DNA of 64,000 nucleotides from positions 77,376,867 to 77,440,866 of the forward strand of contig NC_079136.1 in assembly GCF_945859705.1 (NCBI RefSeq). Reading direction: 5' to 3'. Both the position numbers and the translations under genes were made by a program. Shown here piece by piece: positions 13,601 through 28,600 of the stretch (within the stretch, counting starts at the first letter, position 1; every line of letters begins with the position of its first letter). The DNA is from Episyrphus balteatus (Eukaryota; Arthropoda; Insecta; Diptera; Syrphidae). Below the pieces are notes generated by a model that saw only the letters and a list, made by a program, of their open reading frames with translations, ran no database searches and was not told the origin of the DNA.

Positions 13601-16600
13601 AAAGAATTTTGACAAAAAATACAGAGGAAAACAAGAAAAAAAAAACAATTATGAATAAAAATGTCGTTTAATTTTGAATATTTTTGAATTTGACAATTTT
13701 TTTTTTGTTATTCTATAGAATAAATTATTCTTGATTGAAAAATTTAATGTTTTTATCTGATTTTTTATGAGTTTTATTACTTTATTCGTCAAACAGTTAA
13801 CTGACTGTTTATTAGAAGATTTAAAAATCGGCTCTAAGTTGTTAATCATTAATACAGAAATGCACACAAGCCTACGTTTTTTTTTTTGTAGGTAAGGCAA
13901 CGATTTTTTTTCGTTAACTGATGTATTTTTTCATAAACCGATGTAATATTTCATTAGTATATGAAGAATTTTCATAAGACAATTATTTATTTTCATAAAC
14001 TATGCAGCCCTATCGAGCTATCCGTTCGGAGAAATTTTTTTTCGGATTTGTTCGAAATCGGAGAATTTTCTATCGAGGTATCCGTTCCGATTGACATATC
14101 GGAGAATCTTCCGATGAAACATGGCGCCCATCAACGCATTGCGATGAAGTGTGTTCAACAAAGACTTTTTGACAGTTGTGTGTTGTATTTCATCGGGAAT
14201 TTTTATTTTTATTCTTTAAAATGAGTATGAAATTTTTCGTTAAGTGATGAATCTTTTCATTAAATTGGATTTTTTGACACTAAAAAGGGAGAAAAAGTGT
14301 ATGAAACATTTTCATTAATTGATAGGTTTTCATATTACGAAAAATTGAATATTTTCGTTGAGCCAACGTAAGTTTCGTTGGGCCAACGAAAATGTAGTGT
14401 ATGAAACGACTTTCGTAATTTTACGAAATTTATTATTTTCAGTGTAGAATACACTAAATTTCTTCCAATATTAGATCCGCTTTAAGCATGAGAAATTAAA
14501 AAGCTGGTCAAAGACTCTTATACGCCCCTGTTCTGATGCTCCGAATTGAATTCATTACCGAAATTGATTTTCTCACAGGTTTAAAAATGGTTTACCAAAT
14601 TCGAAAAGAAATAAACACGTAAAAAAATACAGTAGTTGTAGCAACTCCATAGTATTTAAGAACACCAGAATTCGCAAGAATTAAACACGAATTGAAATGT
14701 GAAAGATTACTTTTTTAAAAACGCAAGTATTGCTTTCGTAAACGAAAAACAGGGGTGATAGTTCAATTTTTAACATTTTCAGTAGAAAAATCAATAGAAC
14801 ATTATTCAATAGAATAATTTATTGCGAGATAAAAATAAAATGAATTATTATTTAAAATTAACAAAAGTCTTTCAATTAATTGTTTTCGGAACTTGAATAC
14901 TGTTGTTTTATTAAATTTATTTTGAGCTATGTATATCATTGAATAATTTTATTTAGAAATGACACCGAGAAAAAAATCGTTATGAATGAGATGTAGCAGT
15001 GCAGTCGCTTTACAGGATTGTATTATGTATATTCATTATCCAAAAAATTCCTGCAAAGGACTTTTTTTGTTACTAAGCAACCAAAACTATAACACAAAAT
15101 TCTATTTATATTTTGTTTACTTGTATTGGTTAATTTACAAGGCTGAAGAAATATTTTTAATTTTTGTATCCCTATTTGAATAGAATTTATTTTTCTGTTT
15201 ATTTGTTAACACTGACAACAAAAAGATTATTATTGAATGGAAGTGTTCATTTAATTTCGATTAGGGTGTGTTAGCATATATGCCAAAGTTGTAATTCACA
15301 TTATTTGCACATTGTCTACATGCACTGTGGCGTATACGTGTTTTTTTTTATTGGCTTTTTTTTTAAAGCCGCATATGCAAGAGAAGACAATTGATCAATG
15401 TATAAAATATGATACATTACTTTAAAGTTTATTTTTTCAATGTTTGATAGATAAAAATGTTCAAAAGGATCTATTATATTTTTGTATTTTCACGAAACTT
15501 TGACTCAGGCGGAAAATTTTCATAAAAATTTCTTCTTTTTTGTTGTTCTTGTTACATGGTTTTTAGGTTTTATGAACTCTTTATTTGGTACTTCAACAAA
15601 GGCTGTTTGCTTGAAAAAGGTTGTTTTTTTGACAGAAATGAAAAGTAAGATTTTTTTTCAAATTTTTCAAATTTTTAGTAGTTTTCTTAAATTACTAATA
15701 TCTTTGGAAATAAATACGGTGCCTGGATTATATTTATTTTAAAGAACGAAGTAATTGATATCTGATGTAAAATGTTGTATGCGAGTAGAGACGGCATAAA
15801 GGGACCATGCGTCTAATATGGACCACCAGATTTTCTCTACACACACAAATGCAATTGAGGTGAGAATGGTTTGTATTTATGCGCAAACGTTCTCAGCTAA
15901 TATCTGTGAAGTCTCACCAGCCAAAGAGGATATTTAGCAAATTCTTTTTTTAAATAAAAAAAAGTGAATGATATTTTAGTTTGACAGTAAGACAGTTGTT
16001 GTAAGCATTAGCGTTTCCTTTTTAAATATTTTTTTTAACATTGTTCCGTTCCGTTCCGTGGAAAAGATGAACATACCATGGGATTTATGCATTGTATTAG
16101 TTCATATTACCGCACTTATATTTTAAACCATATTTTCTATTTAACTTCGCACAATAAGTTTGAAAACAAAAGAAAATATCCGAAACGGAAAACCTGGGAT
16201 GCGGATACTATGAAAAGAGCGGTTGAGATGGTTAAGTCCAAATTTTGTGGCTTTTTAAAAGCAAAAACTTCGTTCATAAGATTATACATAATTGACCCCG
16301 ATATTTAAAGTTTAGTTAACTTAACCGCCTTCCTTTGAGAAAATACCAAGGTGGTCCAAATTACCCTCTACTTTTTATTTTTAACGTTTTTGAGTTTCTT
16401 CAATATTTATTTTTTCTAATTTTTATTATAAAGTGAATTTCTATTTGCGTTTTTATTGATTCATAAGAATAAACTATTGTTTTGTTTTCAATAAATATCT
16501 ATAGAAAAACCTTAAATTTATCGGTTTTATTATACCAAAAATATGATTGGTGGTCCATATTCACCGACCTTACTCTAAAAGTTTAATAAAAATTTTGTAA

Positions 16601-19600
16601 ACTGAAGTGTGTTTCAAATAAAGCCTAGTTTACAGTTCGGGCGAAAAACAATTAAATTATAATTCAAGTAATATTATTCGTATCCCTTGTGCAAGATTAA
16701 TTTTAATGACTTTTTAATTTTTCATGACCTTTGTCTTTCCCAATTAAAAAAATCAGAAAAATTGTTTGTTAATTGGTAATTGTCAAAATTACCCTTTAAT
16801 GCAGTATCATTGTCGAGTCCCCTAATTAGCACTTTAATCAATACAACAATTAAGGAATAATCTCACTATAACGGAAAAAGCAAATAGTGATAATGTATCC
16901 TATTAATGTCGAATACAATAAAAAAAAAAAGACAATTTAAGGTTAAGGTAAATGCCACGAACTTTTATTTATTTAAATAAGAGCTAAGGGCATAAATCGG
17001 ATGTAGCGGAATCAGCATTTTATATTTCAAAACGCACAACCAGCAATCATTTTGATATTAACCCTTTTAGGTTGATTTCTTTTTATTTCTTTTTCTTGTT
17101 CTGAAGTTTCTTTAATGTAATTTTTTGTTATAGGATAGAGTGAAATTGTTAGCATTTGAACTCTGCATTAACATACACAAATACTATTACTCCTTATACT
17201 TATACAATTGTATATGTATTTGAGGCCGTGGTGTTAAAAAAAAATTGGTAACCCTTACCCTTGCCTCGGGATATGAAGAAATATGAAGGGACTTAACCGT
17301 TAGAGTAACCATTTGACCCTCTTGGAAACAAATATAAAACTTCTGTAAAAGGGACCACTCGGTCGCAGATGTTTGCTCCTAAAGTTCTATTCAAAGCTAA
17401 TTTTTTTTTAAATACAAATTTTGCTGTATGTGTTTTTCTAATAATTTATTTGAACATAAGGATGGTCCTTCTATTGTACTTATATACATTGGTACTGTTT
17501 ATTTAAAAATAATAAAAAAGGAATAATAGAATAATGTTTTTAACAATAACTTAAGATTTTTTTACTTTTTCTCTGAAGCAATGGCTTGAGTGTTCCGACA
17601 TGATTCCCGAACTCGAATAGACTGAGCTTAAACCATGAATTTTTGTTCAATCCACAAATAATTGGAAGCTCTCCTCGATTTCAGACTTTTGTAACTGTGT
17701 CGTTATTGAGAGATTAAAACGTGGTTATCACTACTGTCTCTAGGCTAGGTTAAGAGCGTCACTGGGAGATGAATTTTACTGCCCCTCCTCGTAGCACTTG
17801 TCTCCGTTTTCTGGGTTTCTTTATTGGAAAAGACGTTCAAGCTCGTGCAAGTGGGCGAAACGTCAATTTTTATAGCACCAAATAGAAAAGTCTACTTAGT
17901 TACAACTACTTAAAATTGAAAGATCTCCAGTTTTGTATAGAAATTTACTTGATGTCGTAAGAGAATGTATTTTTACAGAAGGTGGCCACATGGTTATGAC
18001 CGATGAAAATTTTCACAAATTTGTTACGCTAAAAACTAATTTTATTTTATTTTTTCTGTACAGTTATTATTATTACGACTTTCATCTGTAACGCTAAGAA
18101 TGTCACGTCATTCCTAAGTAAGAAAAATTAAAGAATAAACAGGCTTGGTAATTTGCCGGGGATGAATTCCACAAATAACGCTCTTTGGGGATTCTTAGTC
18201 GTGAGTGGCTGAATCATTACAAGCACGGAACAACAACTCATTCTGGTAAAAACAGAGTTCCCGAAAGAATATTTTTTTTTTGTCTTAGTGGTTAATTGTC
18301 TACTGAAGGACTGAAAAGCATAGATTTAGAAAAAACAACCTAATTGGTCACCAAGGTGTATACGTACTTTTTTTTGTTTCTATACATTTTTTCAGTCGAT
18401 TTGTAACAACACATTTCGTTGTCGAACTAGTTTGATAAAAAATCATCAGCGTGTCAAACGTAGCAGATATAATAACCCATTGTTTTCCGGTGGAGCAAAG
18501 TAAAACCCCGTCCTTTGGACATCTTTACCCCACTTTTCCATCAAATGAGAAAGCACATCATGATTTCATAATCTTCTACGTTGTTAATAAAAGGTTAAGG
18601 AAAAAAAATCATTAAATTAAGATTTTAATTTGACAGTTGTTTAAAAAAAAATCTTTAAAAAAAGCCCAAAGTAACCCCGGTACATAAAAGTATTTGTTTG
18701 TGTGGTTTACTGAGAAAATAATTTGACTGCAAATTAATGAAAGCAACGTTTTTTTTTTGGTGTGTTTAGTATAAAATGTTTACTGAGCTGAGTGCTATAA
18801 GATACCAATAAAACGCGGCTACACATATACAATATTATGAAAATCAAATGTTTATATGACAGAAAATATTAGCTCTGGGCCTATAACAATACCCTTAACT
18901 ATTAAAATAAGGGAAAAGTACTAGAAAGCCATACAAAAAACTCACAAAAAGGCAGAATGAGAATAACAGCTTCCATATTTTGGTTTTCTGTTTCATCATA
19001 ATGTCAATTGTCATGTTTGATTGTTATCGCGAGTTATTTTTTTGAAACCCTAAGCTTGCCCTATATTAACTTACTATTACTATGAATATTATATGTATAT
19101 GTATCTCGAGGCAAAAAAGGAAAAAAAAAAACAAAAAAAAAAAAATCTCAAATGAATCCTTGTTTACAAATTGAACAAGGGTTTCACACACCAATGAATT
19201 TTAAGAACCACTGAGAGTATTCGTTATCGATAGTAACGAATACCATTTCAATTTATTTACCAAAAAAAAAATATATTTGGGGCATGAAGTGTTTAGAATA
19301 CTTAGGAGATATATTTCAAAAAAAAGGAAAGAAAAAAACTTGGAAGGATTTGTTGCTTAGTTTTTTTTATGTTTTTTTTTTTAGCTTGTTATTCTTTATC
19401 TTATAAATGCAGAGGTATTTTGTATGTATATGTCAATAAACTTCGTTTAAGATAGTAAACATAAACAACTGACATGGATAAATAATGCTCAAATTCATCA
19501 TGTTTTTGGTATGTAGAGATAGAGCTGGAAGAGAGTGTTTTTGTGTTGAGTGGATTTACCTTAAGGCGGTGTCTGGGAAAATATTCTTTATTTTTATTTT

Positions 19601-22600
19601 AATATTTTTTATTACAAAAGAAATTTGCATTGCTATAGTCATAGTTAGGGATATATTTCCAGTTAAATGGTTGTTGTTTGAACAGATATGACAAAGTCTT
19701 GATTGACTATACATATTTTTACGATTTGTTTTTTTGTTTTTGTTTGCTTGTTCTGGGATTTTTCTTCAGAGCTTTATATAGAGCGATATGCATACAAAAT
19801 AGTAAATAAATGGTTTTGCTAGACAAGTATTTATGTATATCATACACGGAGAAAAATGAGGCACCTTAAAATAAGATGATGCCCCACCTTAAAACAATAC
19901 GTCACGTCCGCTTAAAATAAGTGGAATCCGTTTTAATTCTGTCAAATTTTTCATCAAAATTTGCACATTCAAGAAATTAAGAAGATGGTCATCTTGGCAA
20001 AAAACATGCAGAAATTAAATTAAAGTGGAATCTGTTTAATTTAATGTGGAATCCGCTTGTTTTTAGGTGGTCTTTTTTTCTGTGTACTCCAAATTTTCAA
20101 ATTCTCTTGCAAAATCATTTAAATCCCTTTTTAACAGATGTATGTAGGTATGCAATTATTCAGGAACGATTTAAAATACAACAAAATATTAAAAATCCTG
20201 CAAATGAAAACATCTTGCATTGTTTTTATCCAAAATTACTTTCATATCCAGGGTACCTATACCTTTACATTTTATGAGCTGAGAAAAAGTTCCTTGTCAA
20301 GTTTTATAAAATGATATATAGGTACATATAACATTTAATATTATCCTGGCATACTAGTTGAAAAGAGCAGTTTTATTCAGAATCATCTTTCCTTTTTTGT
20401 ACGACTCACGTCAGGAGTCAACATTACTGTACTGTACTCCTACTGACAAGTGAATATAAGCAGCACATCAGCACATGACAGCACATACTCATTATTTCTG
20501 TTGCTGCTTCACTTCTTCTTCTTCTTTTACTTGCACAAAAATGTCCCTTTTTGTAAGCATTCATGATTTGATAGAAAATATTAATAAAAAAAAAATATAT
20601 TCTATGAACAAGATTTTCTGATGAATGCACGTGCTCATTTATGCAGAATAACGATACTGTTTTTTAGTTTGTAGTATAGAGGAACCTACTTTATGTTACA
20701 AAAGTGCAAACAAAATTCTATAAAGCAAGCATACTTTGATAATATTTCGGTCTCATTTTGAAATATATGTTCATTAAAATCTATGTTTTGAAGAATCGGT
20801 AGGTATAAGTTGTATTTTAATATTTTATATGAGTGACGGGAAAAAAAGTGGAACGGGACAATTTTAACGTAAGAAGAACAAGGAGTTTTTACCTGAAGTC
20901 ATATGAACTATAAGCATTTTTTAGTTCTTCAGATGAAATTAATTTGCGATTGACTTGACATATAAGAAAAATTGCTAGCTCGAGAAGATTCTCTGAAGAT
21001 ATCTGATACTTTCTATTGTATGTCCTTAAGTTCAAATTAAAATCGAACATGAAAGCCCTTAAGACCTTAATTTTACTTACTCGTTAATCTTTTTATTATA
21101 GAAAACATTTCGATGATTTTACTATCTTAGTTTGGGTAATTTGGAAACTTTTTTTTATATTTTTTCTTGATTTAGCTACAACCTGGTGACCAAATACTTG
21201 CGGTAAATGGCGAAGATGTTAAGGAAGCTCCAAGGGATCATGTCATACAATTAGTACGTGTGTGTGAATCTCAAGTAACACTAGAAGTGTGCCAGCCAGC
21301 GAACCATCATGTCCCTGGTCGAAAGTCTACATTACTATCAGCGGGGAAACGAGCAAAGTTACGTTCTCGTCCCAGTCGTGTACGTTTTGCTGAAAGCGTG
21401 TGCGTTAATGGGGCTCCTTTATTTCCGGTGAGTTGAACATAATCATTTATCATTTATCATTTATCATTTATCATTTATTATTTATCATTTATCATTTATC
21501 ATTTATCATTTATCATTTATCATTTATCATTTATCATTTATCATTTATCATTTATCATTTATCATTTATCATTTATCATTTATCATTTATCATTTATAAT
21601 TTATCATTTATCATTTATCATTTATCATTTATCATTTATCATTTATCATTTATCATTTATCATTTATCATTTATCATTTATCATTTATCATTTATCATTT
21701 ATCATTTATCATTTATCATTTATCATTTATCACTTATCACTTATCACTTGTTATCATTTATCGTTTACCGTTTATCATTTTTATTATTTTTCCATTTTTA
21801 TCATTTTCATCATTTTTGTCATTTTTGTCATTTTCATCATTTTTATCATTTTATTTTATTCATTTTTACCATTTTTATCATTTTTATCATTTTTATCATT
21901 TTTACCATTTTTATCATTTTTATTATTTTTGTCATTTGCATCATTTTTTTAATTTCTATCATTTTCATCATTTTTATCATTTTTTTTTTTCAATTTTTAT
22001 CATTTGTGTCATTTTTATAGTTTTTATCATTTTTAACACTTTTTTTTTCATTTTTATCATTTTTGACATTTTATCATTTTTATAATTTTATGATTTTATC
22101 ATTTTATCATTTTTATCATTTTCATCACTTTTATCATTTTTTTCATTGTTTTCATTTTAATCATTTTTATCATTTTTATCGTTTTCATTATTTTTATCAT
22201 TTTTACCATTTTTATCATTTTCATAATTTTTTTTTTTTTTAATTTACATCATTTTTATAATTTTTATCATTTTTATAATTTTTTTCATTTTTATCTATTT
22301 TTTTTTTCATTTTTATCATTTATCATTTATCTCTTAAGGACTAAATCTAATCAAAAATTCTTTTTAAAAAAAATGTCACTCTTTTATTACAGCCTTCAGC
22401 GTTTTCACTCGGTGACATTTGTGTGCCACCAATGGCAAATGTGCTCAAAGTATTCCTTGAAAATGGTCAAACGAAGTCTTTTAAATATGATGCCACAACA
22501 ACTGTACAGGTATAGTACAAACTAAATCAACCACATAATTTAAAATCTCACTTTATTCATTAAATCAAGAAAACAAACCAATTCATATTTTATTCATAAG

Positions 22601-25600
22601 AATTCTCCCTTTTTTTATTTATTCACACAATTTTGATTGTCGTTGTATATTTCACAAACAAAAAAAAAAAACCTAAATAATTTTCAGGATGTCGTCTCAT
22701 CACTTTATGATAAGTTGTACTTATCGGCTGGGGAACACTTCAGTCTTGTATTAGAACATGTGAAAAGTCTGAAGAGAAATAAACTCACACTTTTGGACCC
22801 AGAGGAATCACTAGCTAGGGTAAGTTTTGAATATTTATGAGGCTCGTACACATCACAATATAATTTTTGTAGGAGAATGTTTTTGGCATGCTTCTGTTTT
22901 CAGGACGTAAATTGATTTGAGAAAAGGACAAAGTGCTTGTATGATTTTAATTTTGTAGATAATCGTCTTTTGAGTTTTAAATGAGTAGGAGGTGAAAATT
23001 TCAAAAAGGCAGCCTGATATTTCGGTTTCATATTTCATTGTCCTTTTTGAGACGCATTTCAATTAACAAAAACCAGATTAATGTTTTCCTGGATTTTCAA
23101 TACTAATTTATATTTTATATCAGAATAGCCCATTTTTTTGAGTAAATGAATACATATTTGCATAGATTAAAATAGTGTTGCATACAAAATCAATCCTGTA
23201 AAAGTGTAGTTTTTAATATATCCAATCCTTCTTTGACATTGAAAATAAAATGCAGGACTAAGTTGCATAATCTTGCTCTTAAAGGTTAAGTAAGGTTTGA
23301 AAAGTTAAGTTTTTAGACTAATAAATTTTTTTTCGTCATTTCGTTCTTAATTTTTTTTTTTTTTTTGACATGTCACGTTGTGATTTTTTTTATGTTTAAG
23401 GACATTTCATTTGGTTCTTTGTTAGGCCATTTTTCAGGTGTGAGTTTACTATACACCACTTAAATAAACATAAGCTAGAGTATACAATAAAAAATAGTTA
23501 AACAATCTTTAAAAATTACGTAATTTGAAAAAAATTCAAATCTAATGTTAAAGAACTTTAATATTTTAATTTTATGAAGGTAAGTTGAACACAAAAACAA
23601 AAAAAAACAAAACGCTTCTTATTATCCCCTTATCACGAATGAATGGTGAAGCAATAAATCAAAAAGTCCCTTGAACGTATTTCAAACATTTCCAAAAGTC
23701 ACTTGAAAGAATATAAACATTTATTTCCTTATTTTCACTTTTCAACAATTTTTATTCAGTAAACGTGGTGGCATTCTTTATTTTCAAAACGTGATGTAGT
23801 TTTTACTTGATATTTGAAAGGATAATGTGAAAAGCACGTCAGAAAACGTAGAGAATATGACAACAACATTTCACTCTACTTCGTGAGCTCATTTGGTTGA
23901 ACAATATATTAAGATTTTGGATTGGTAGTGTTATATAAGAAGCTAGATTGACTAATGAATCAATGAAGATGAAGACATGAATTTATTATTTCCGAACCAC
24001 AATACCAATTTATTGATATAAAAATTTAGATTTAAAATTAGCACAAACTTTATATTGATAAACCTCTCTCCAAAAAGCACCTTCTATAAGAGGAGGTAAG
24101 TTGTTGTTAATTTTTTTATACTTCAAGGAGCTCGAACGTTCAGTATCCAACGGGTTTAAAGAAAAATTCCTTAGCTTCCTTAGGATGTTCTTGTTCTTTC
24201 AAACCAATCAAAACTTCATCGGTATGTGCAATTAGAATGTGATTGTTGGTGACTACGGTTCACAAAACTTTTTCTTTTTTATGTTTTGTTTACACATTAT
24301 CTTAACTTGCATGATTTGTGAATCAGAAAATTTGAACGAGTTTGAATGACATTTGCTTAGACTCAATAGGGTGGACTTTCTATTTGTTTGAAATGGAATT
24401 AATTTAAATAAAACTTAAATTCGACAGCTTGTTCAAAGACTAGTGTAATTCTGTTTTTTTTTTTGTTCACTCCTCAAAATACTTAACATGTATTAAATTT
24501 AAAGACATTTTTTTGGTATAGATATCAAACAAAATTTTGAGCCGAGAGAGTGAAAAATAATATATATATAGTCAAAAAAAAATACTAATAAATTGTAACG
24601 ACTTCGTGGTTGGAAAAGACTGCCTTAAGCTTAAGCTGCATAAATATTTTATAATGTACATAAATACATTAAGGTCCTTTTTCTTCACTCGGAGTTGAAC
24701 ATACCTTGAGAATTTTGAATATAAAAATTCTCAAGTTTTGTTCAACTCCGAGTGAAGAAAATGGACCTAAATGTATTTTTTGTTATTTTTGTTTGTTTTA
24801 ATTTATTAGGGCCAATTTTTCAATAGTCAGTTAAACAGTCAGTTAGTACTTATTCCCCAGTTAGATCAAAAATCAATTTTTCAACAGTCACAGATATACC
24901 TTATTCCTTAAGGAATAATCTCAACAAAAATAATATGTCAAAGCTGTTTTGAAGAACACAAGAAAACAAAAACAATTACGAGTAAAAATGACGTTTAATT
25001 TTGAGTATTATTGAATTTGACATTTTTTTTTTTTTTTTGTTCTGAATAATAGATTTTTCTTGATTGAAAAATCTATGTTGTTATTTGATTGTTTATGAGT
25101 CTAATAATTTTATTCGTCAGAAGATTGAAAAATCGGCTCTAAATTTAATTAAAATTTTATCTCTTAAAAAAAAAATGTTTTAAATACTTGCAGTTTTTGT
25201 TCGGGGAAAAATAGATTTTTTTGAAAAAGGGGAAACAAAAAAGTTTTGGTGTAAAAAAAGGGGATTTTTATTTTGAAAACCTGAGAACCCTGGTCTCAAT
25301 CATCAAGCCTTTGCAGCAGAGATACCCAAAAGAGATGAGAAACTTCTGACGTCATACGGGTTTGCCTACAAGCTGCTTTAGACATTTTTGGATAAGTATG
25401 CGTGAAAAAATATACATTTTTGGCTAAGTATGCGTGAAAAATCGTACATTTTTGCTTAGGTATGCGTAAAAACACCGTGGCTACACTATGTGTGTTTTTC
25501 ACATTTATTCACGAATACAAAAGAGATTACAACAACACGAAATAAACGAATGGGTTTTGGGGGGTAAAACGTACGAAAGTTTCCCATCTCCTTTGGGTAT

Positions 25601-28600
25601 CTCTGCTTTGCAGTTACCAATATAACTGATCGTTCATTCCTTTTGTCTAACCAATTAGTAAATATTATAGAAGTCCCTAGGATCTGTTTTATGGCTAACT
25701 ACATCAACTTGGACTCATCAGTTGACTTATCGTGAGACACCTTGTCAATACGCAAATTTTGTTTTTATTCAGTTCAAAATTTTTGTTTGGACTAAAGGCC
25801 ATAAAAAGCTATATTAAATCAATAATTTAATAAGTCCAATTAAATATAATGCTTATTCTTCTACTTTACTAATTCCAGTAGTATATAGAATTTGTATTAT
25901 AAACCAATCTTCTTCTTCTTTAACTACATCAACTACATCAGCGACCTCAAAAATCAGGGTTAAGTCCCATTGAAATTTATAAAAAGTTTTTTTTATGGTC
26001 TAACTTTTAATGCCCATAATTTTAAATTGTTCATGTTTTTGAAACCCAAGAGTTTCTTTGAGATCTGATTGTGCTATTTTGTAGTTTCCTTAATATTTTG
26101 GGAAAGTAACCATGACATCTCTTGGAAAGTCAATCTGAAGAGAAGGTTTAACCCAGGACACCCCACATTTTCTTTTGTCATCTCAAATCTAGTTAAAAGC
26201 TTATAAATCGATCTAATTTGCTTTATCTTAAAAACCACAATTAAAAAAAAAATGTGCGTCAAGGATAGCTCCCTATTTCTTATCATTTGTCAATTCTTCT
26301 ATCAAAAATAACGATACAAATAAACTAGTGTCTGAGTTTTTATTACAAGAATCGTCATTCTAAGAAATTCCACCACTTTTTTCGTTAAACCCCTTCTTAA
26401 TTTAAAAATAAGAACAGAAAACTTTTTTTTAAATTAATGACCTCAAAGTTTGTTTTTATCAGTGTTTTTTTCTGAATTATCCATGATAATTTCATCAATT
26501 TTTATTTTCGTAACCAATAACCTCTTAAAAATCAAAATTAGTTTTTATTTTATCAGTGCAAATATAGTTCTTATTTTAAATTTAAAAAAAAAAATTGCTA
26601 TCATTTTTTAACTAAAGGGTGAATTGAGAAAAAGGGTAAAAAGACAAATTTTACACTAAAAGAAATTGATTTTAAAAGGGTTGGTAATTTGAAAAAAAGC
26701 AATGCATAATGTTTGATACCCTTCATTTAAAGAGAAAAATTTGGGCTGTTTAGTTAATACCATTCTTTATTCTATCTAAACAAGTAACTTTTTTTCTTCT
26801 AATTTTTAATAAAATTTTGTTTTTTTTTTTTTAATTACAGATAGCAGCTCGCCCTGGTGCTCACAAATTGCGTTGCCTTTTTCGTGTGACTTTTGTACCA
26901 ATTTCAGCTGCTGATTTGGCCCAACGAGATCTTAATACTCTCGATTATTTGTATATGCAGTGTTGTAATGATGTAACACAAGAACGTTTTGCTCCCGAAT
27001 TACAGCCTGAAGTAGCGTTACGTCTAGCAGCATTGCATATGCATCAACATGCGTTAGCAAATAGCGTTTCACCAGCAAAACTCACCGTTAAAGTTGTTGA
27101 GTAAGTTTTTTTTTATTACCTTACTATTCATTGTTTGCAAAACACAAATAAACATAATTTATATTTTTTTCATGAAGACGAGAGTTTGGATTGGAACGTT
27201 TTGTGCCTTCATCATTATTCGAGGGAATGAAACGGAAGGAACTGAGGCGCCTTATTTCACATTTCCTAAAATTAAATTCTCAAATGACTGGATCTTCTAC
27301 AAAAACACTTACACAGCTACAAGTGCGTATAAGTTTAGATACCTCTGAAGTGCATGAAAAAATGTGCCTAAGCCAAAACTGCGTATCAGCACAAAATTAC
27401 TGTTTTTTTTTTTTGCTGGTGTTCTGAAAAACGTAAAAAAAGGTCGTCCTGCCCTAACCTAATAAATCTAGTAAAAATACCAATTTAGTTTGAGTAAACC
27501 ATTCCTTCTTTTTATTAACAATATTATTTTTGATTTTATTAAATAACTTAATTTAAAATTGATTTTAAAATCCAGCAGCATCCTTCCCTTTCCTACAGAT
27601 ACATACTTTTCTGTCTAGGCTACTAAAGCATTGTATCTCAATTCAACAATATCTTCTATAAAAGACAATTAGTCAGCCTTTTCACTTGCCACATCATTCA
27701 AAACGTGAATGAAATAATAAAGTCTTTTTTCCTCAAGTTGGAGTACCAACTTCGGGAGGTTTGGATGAACGTGCTTACAACAATACCTTCCTGTTGTGCA
27801 CTCTTCTTTTGATTGATACATTCAATGTGATTCCTTTTTGATAAAATGTTCTTTTTTTTACAGGCAAAAATCCATTACCTTGATATCATATCCGGTCTAC
27901 CAAGCTATGGGGCTAAATGTTTCAGCACGAACCAAAGAGAAGGTGTCGAACGAGTTCTTTTGGTGAGTCCTCGATTCGGACTCAGCCAGATTGCTGGAAT
28001 GAGAAATTCAGTGGTAAGTACTCTTAAAGCTACTTCATATAATATTTTCTCTTTTCCTTTTTTTAATTGAAGTATAAAGTGTACTTTATTTCAATAATGC
28101 AACGAGCTCCTTGTGGTAATAAGTGAAAAGATTTTATTAACAATTCGACGGAAAACAAAAACGTATTTAAAATTAAATGATTGCATTTTATAAGTGAATA
28201 AAGTGGGGTATTCTTTGTTTGTGACTCCTTTTTCTCATTTTTCCGACGATAATCATGATCGACAGAGGCCACAGCTTTTCTACTTCACTGGCTCATATTA
28301 AATTGATTATATGAGTACATAGTACCTACAGTATTTCAACATCCCCACTTAATCAATGAACAGAGTAAAAAAAAAAAAAAATTTTTTTAATTTAACAACC
28401 GCAAAGTATAAATTTTAACAAATTTTACCTATATTAAACAAAACAAAATTACTTAAATTACAACAAAAAAATGTTAATTTAGTTTCTAAATTTGTTTTTG
28501 GAAAGTTGATTTATTAAATTGAACCAAAACTGCAGAATCTAGCTATCTATGCCATTTTTCGTAACTAGAAAACATGACCTATCACGTTGTGTATTGCAGG

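Noticed and set aside
17570..17870. A GC-richer intronic patch considered as an exon
   Set aside because: No frame with recognised domain and no paired splice sites.
21433..22085. Long + strand frames with repeated IIYHLSF or FYHFYHF
   Set aside because: Translation of the heptamer and nonamer satellites; the period keeps frames open. Not a gene.
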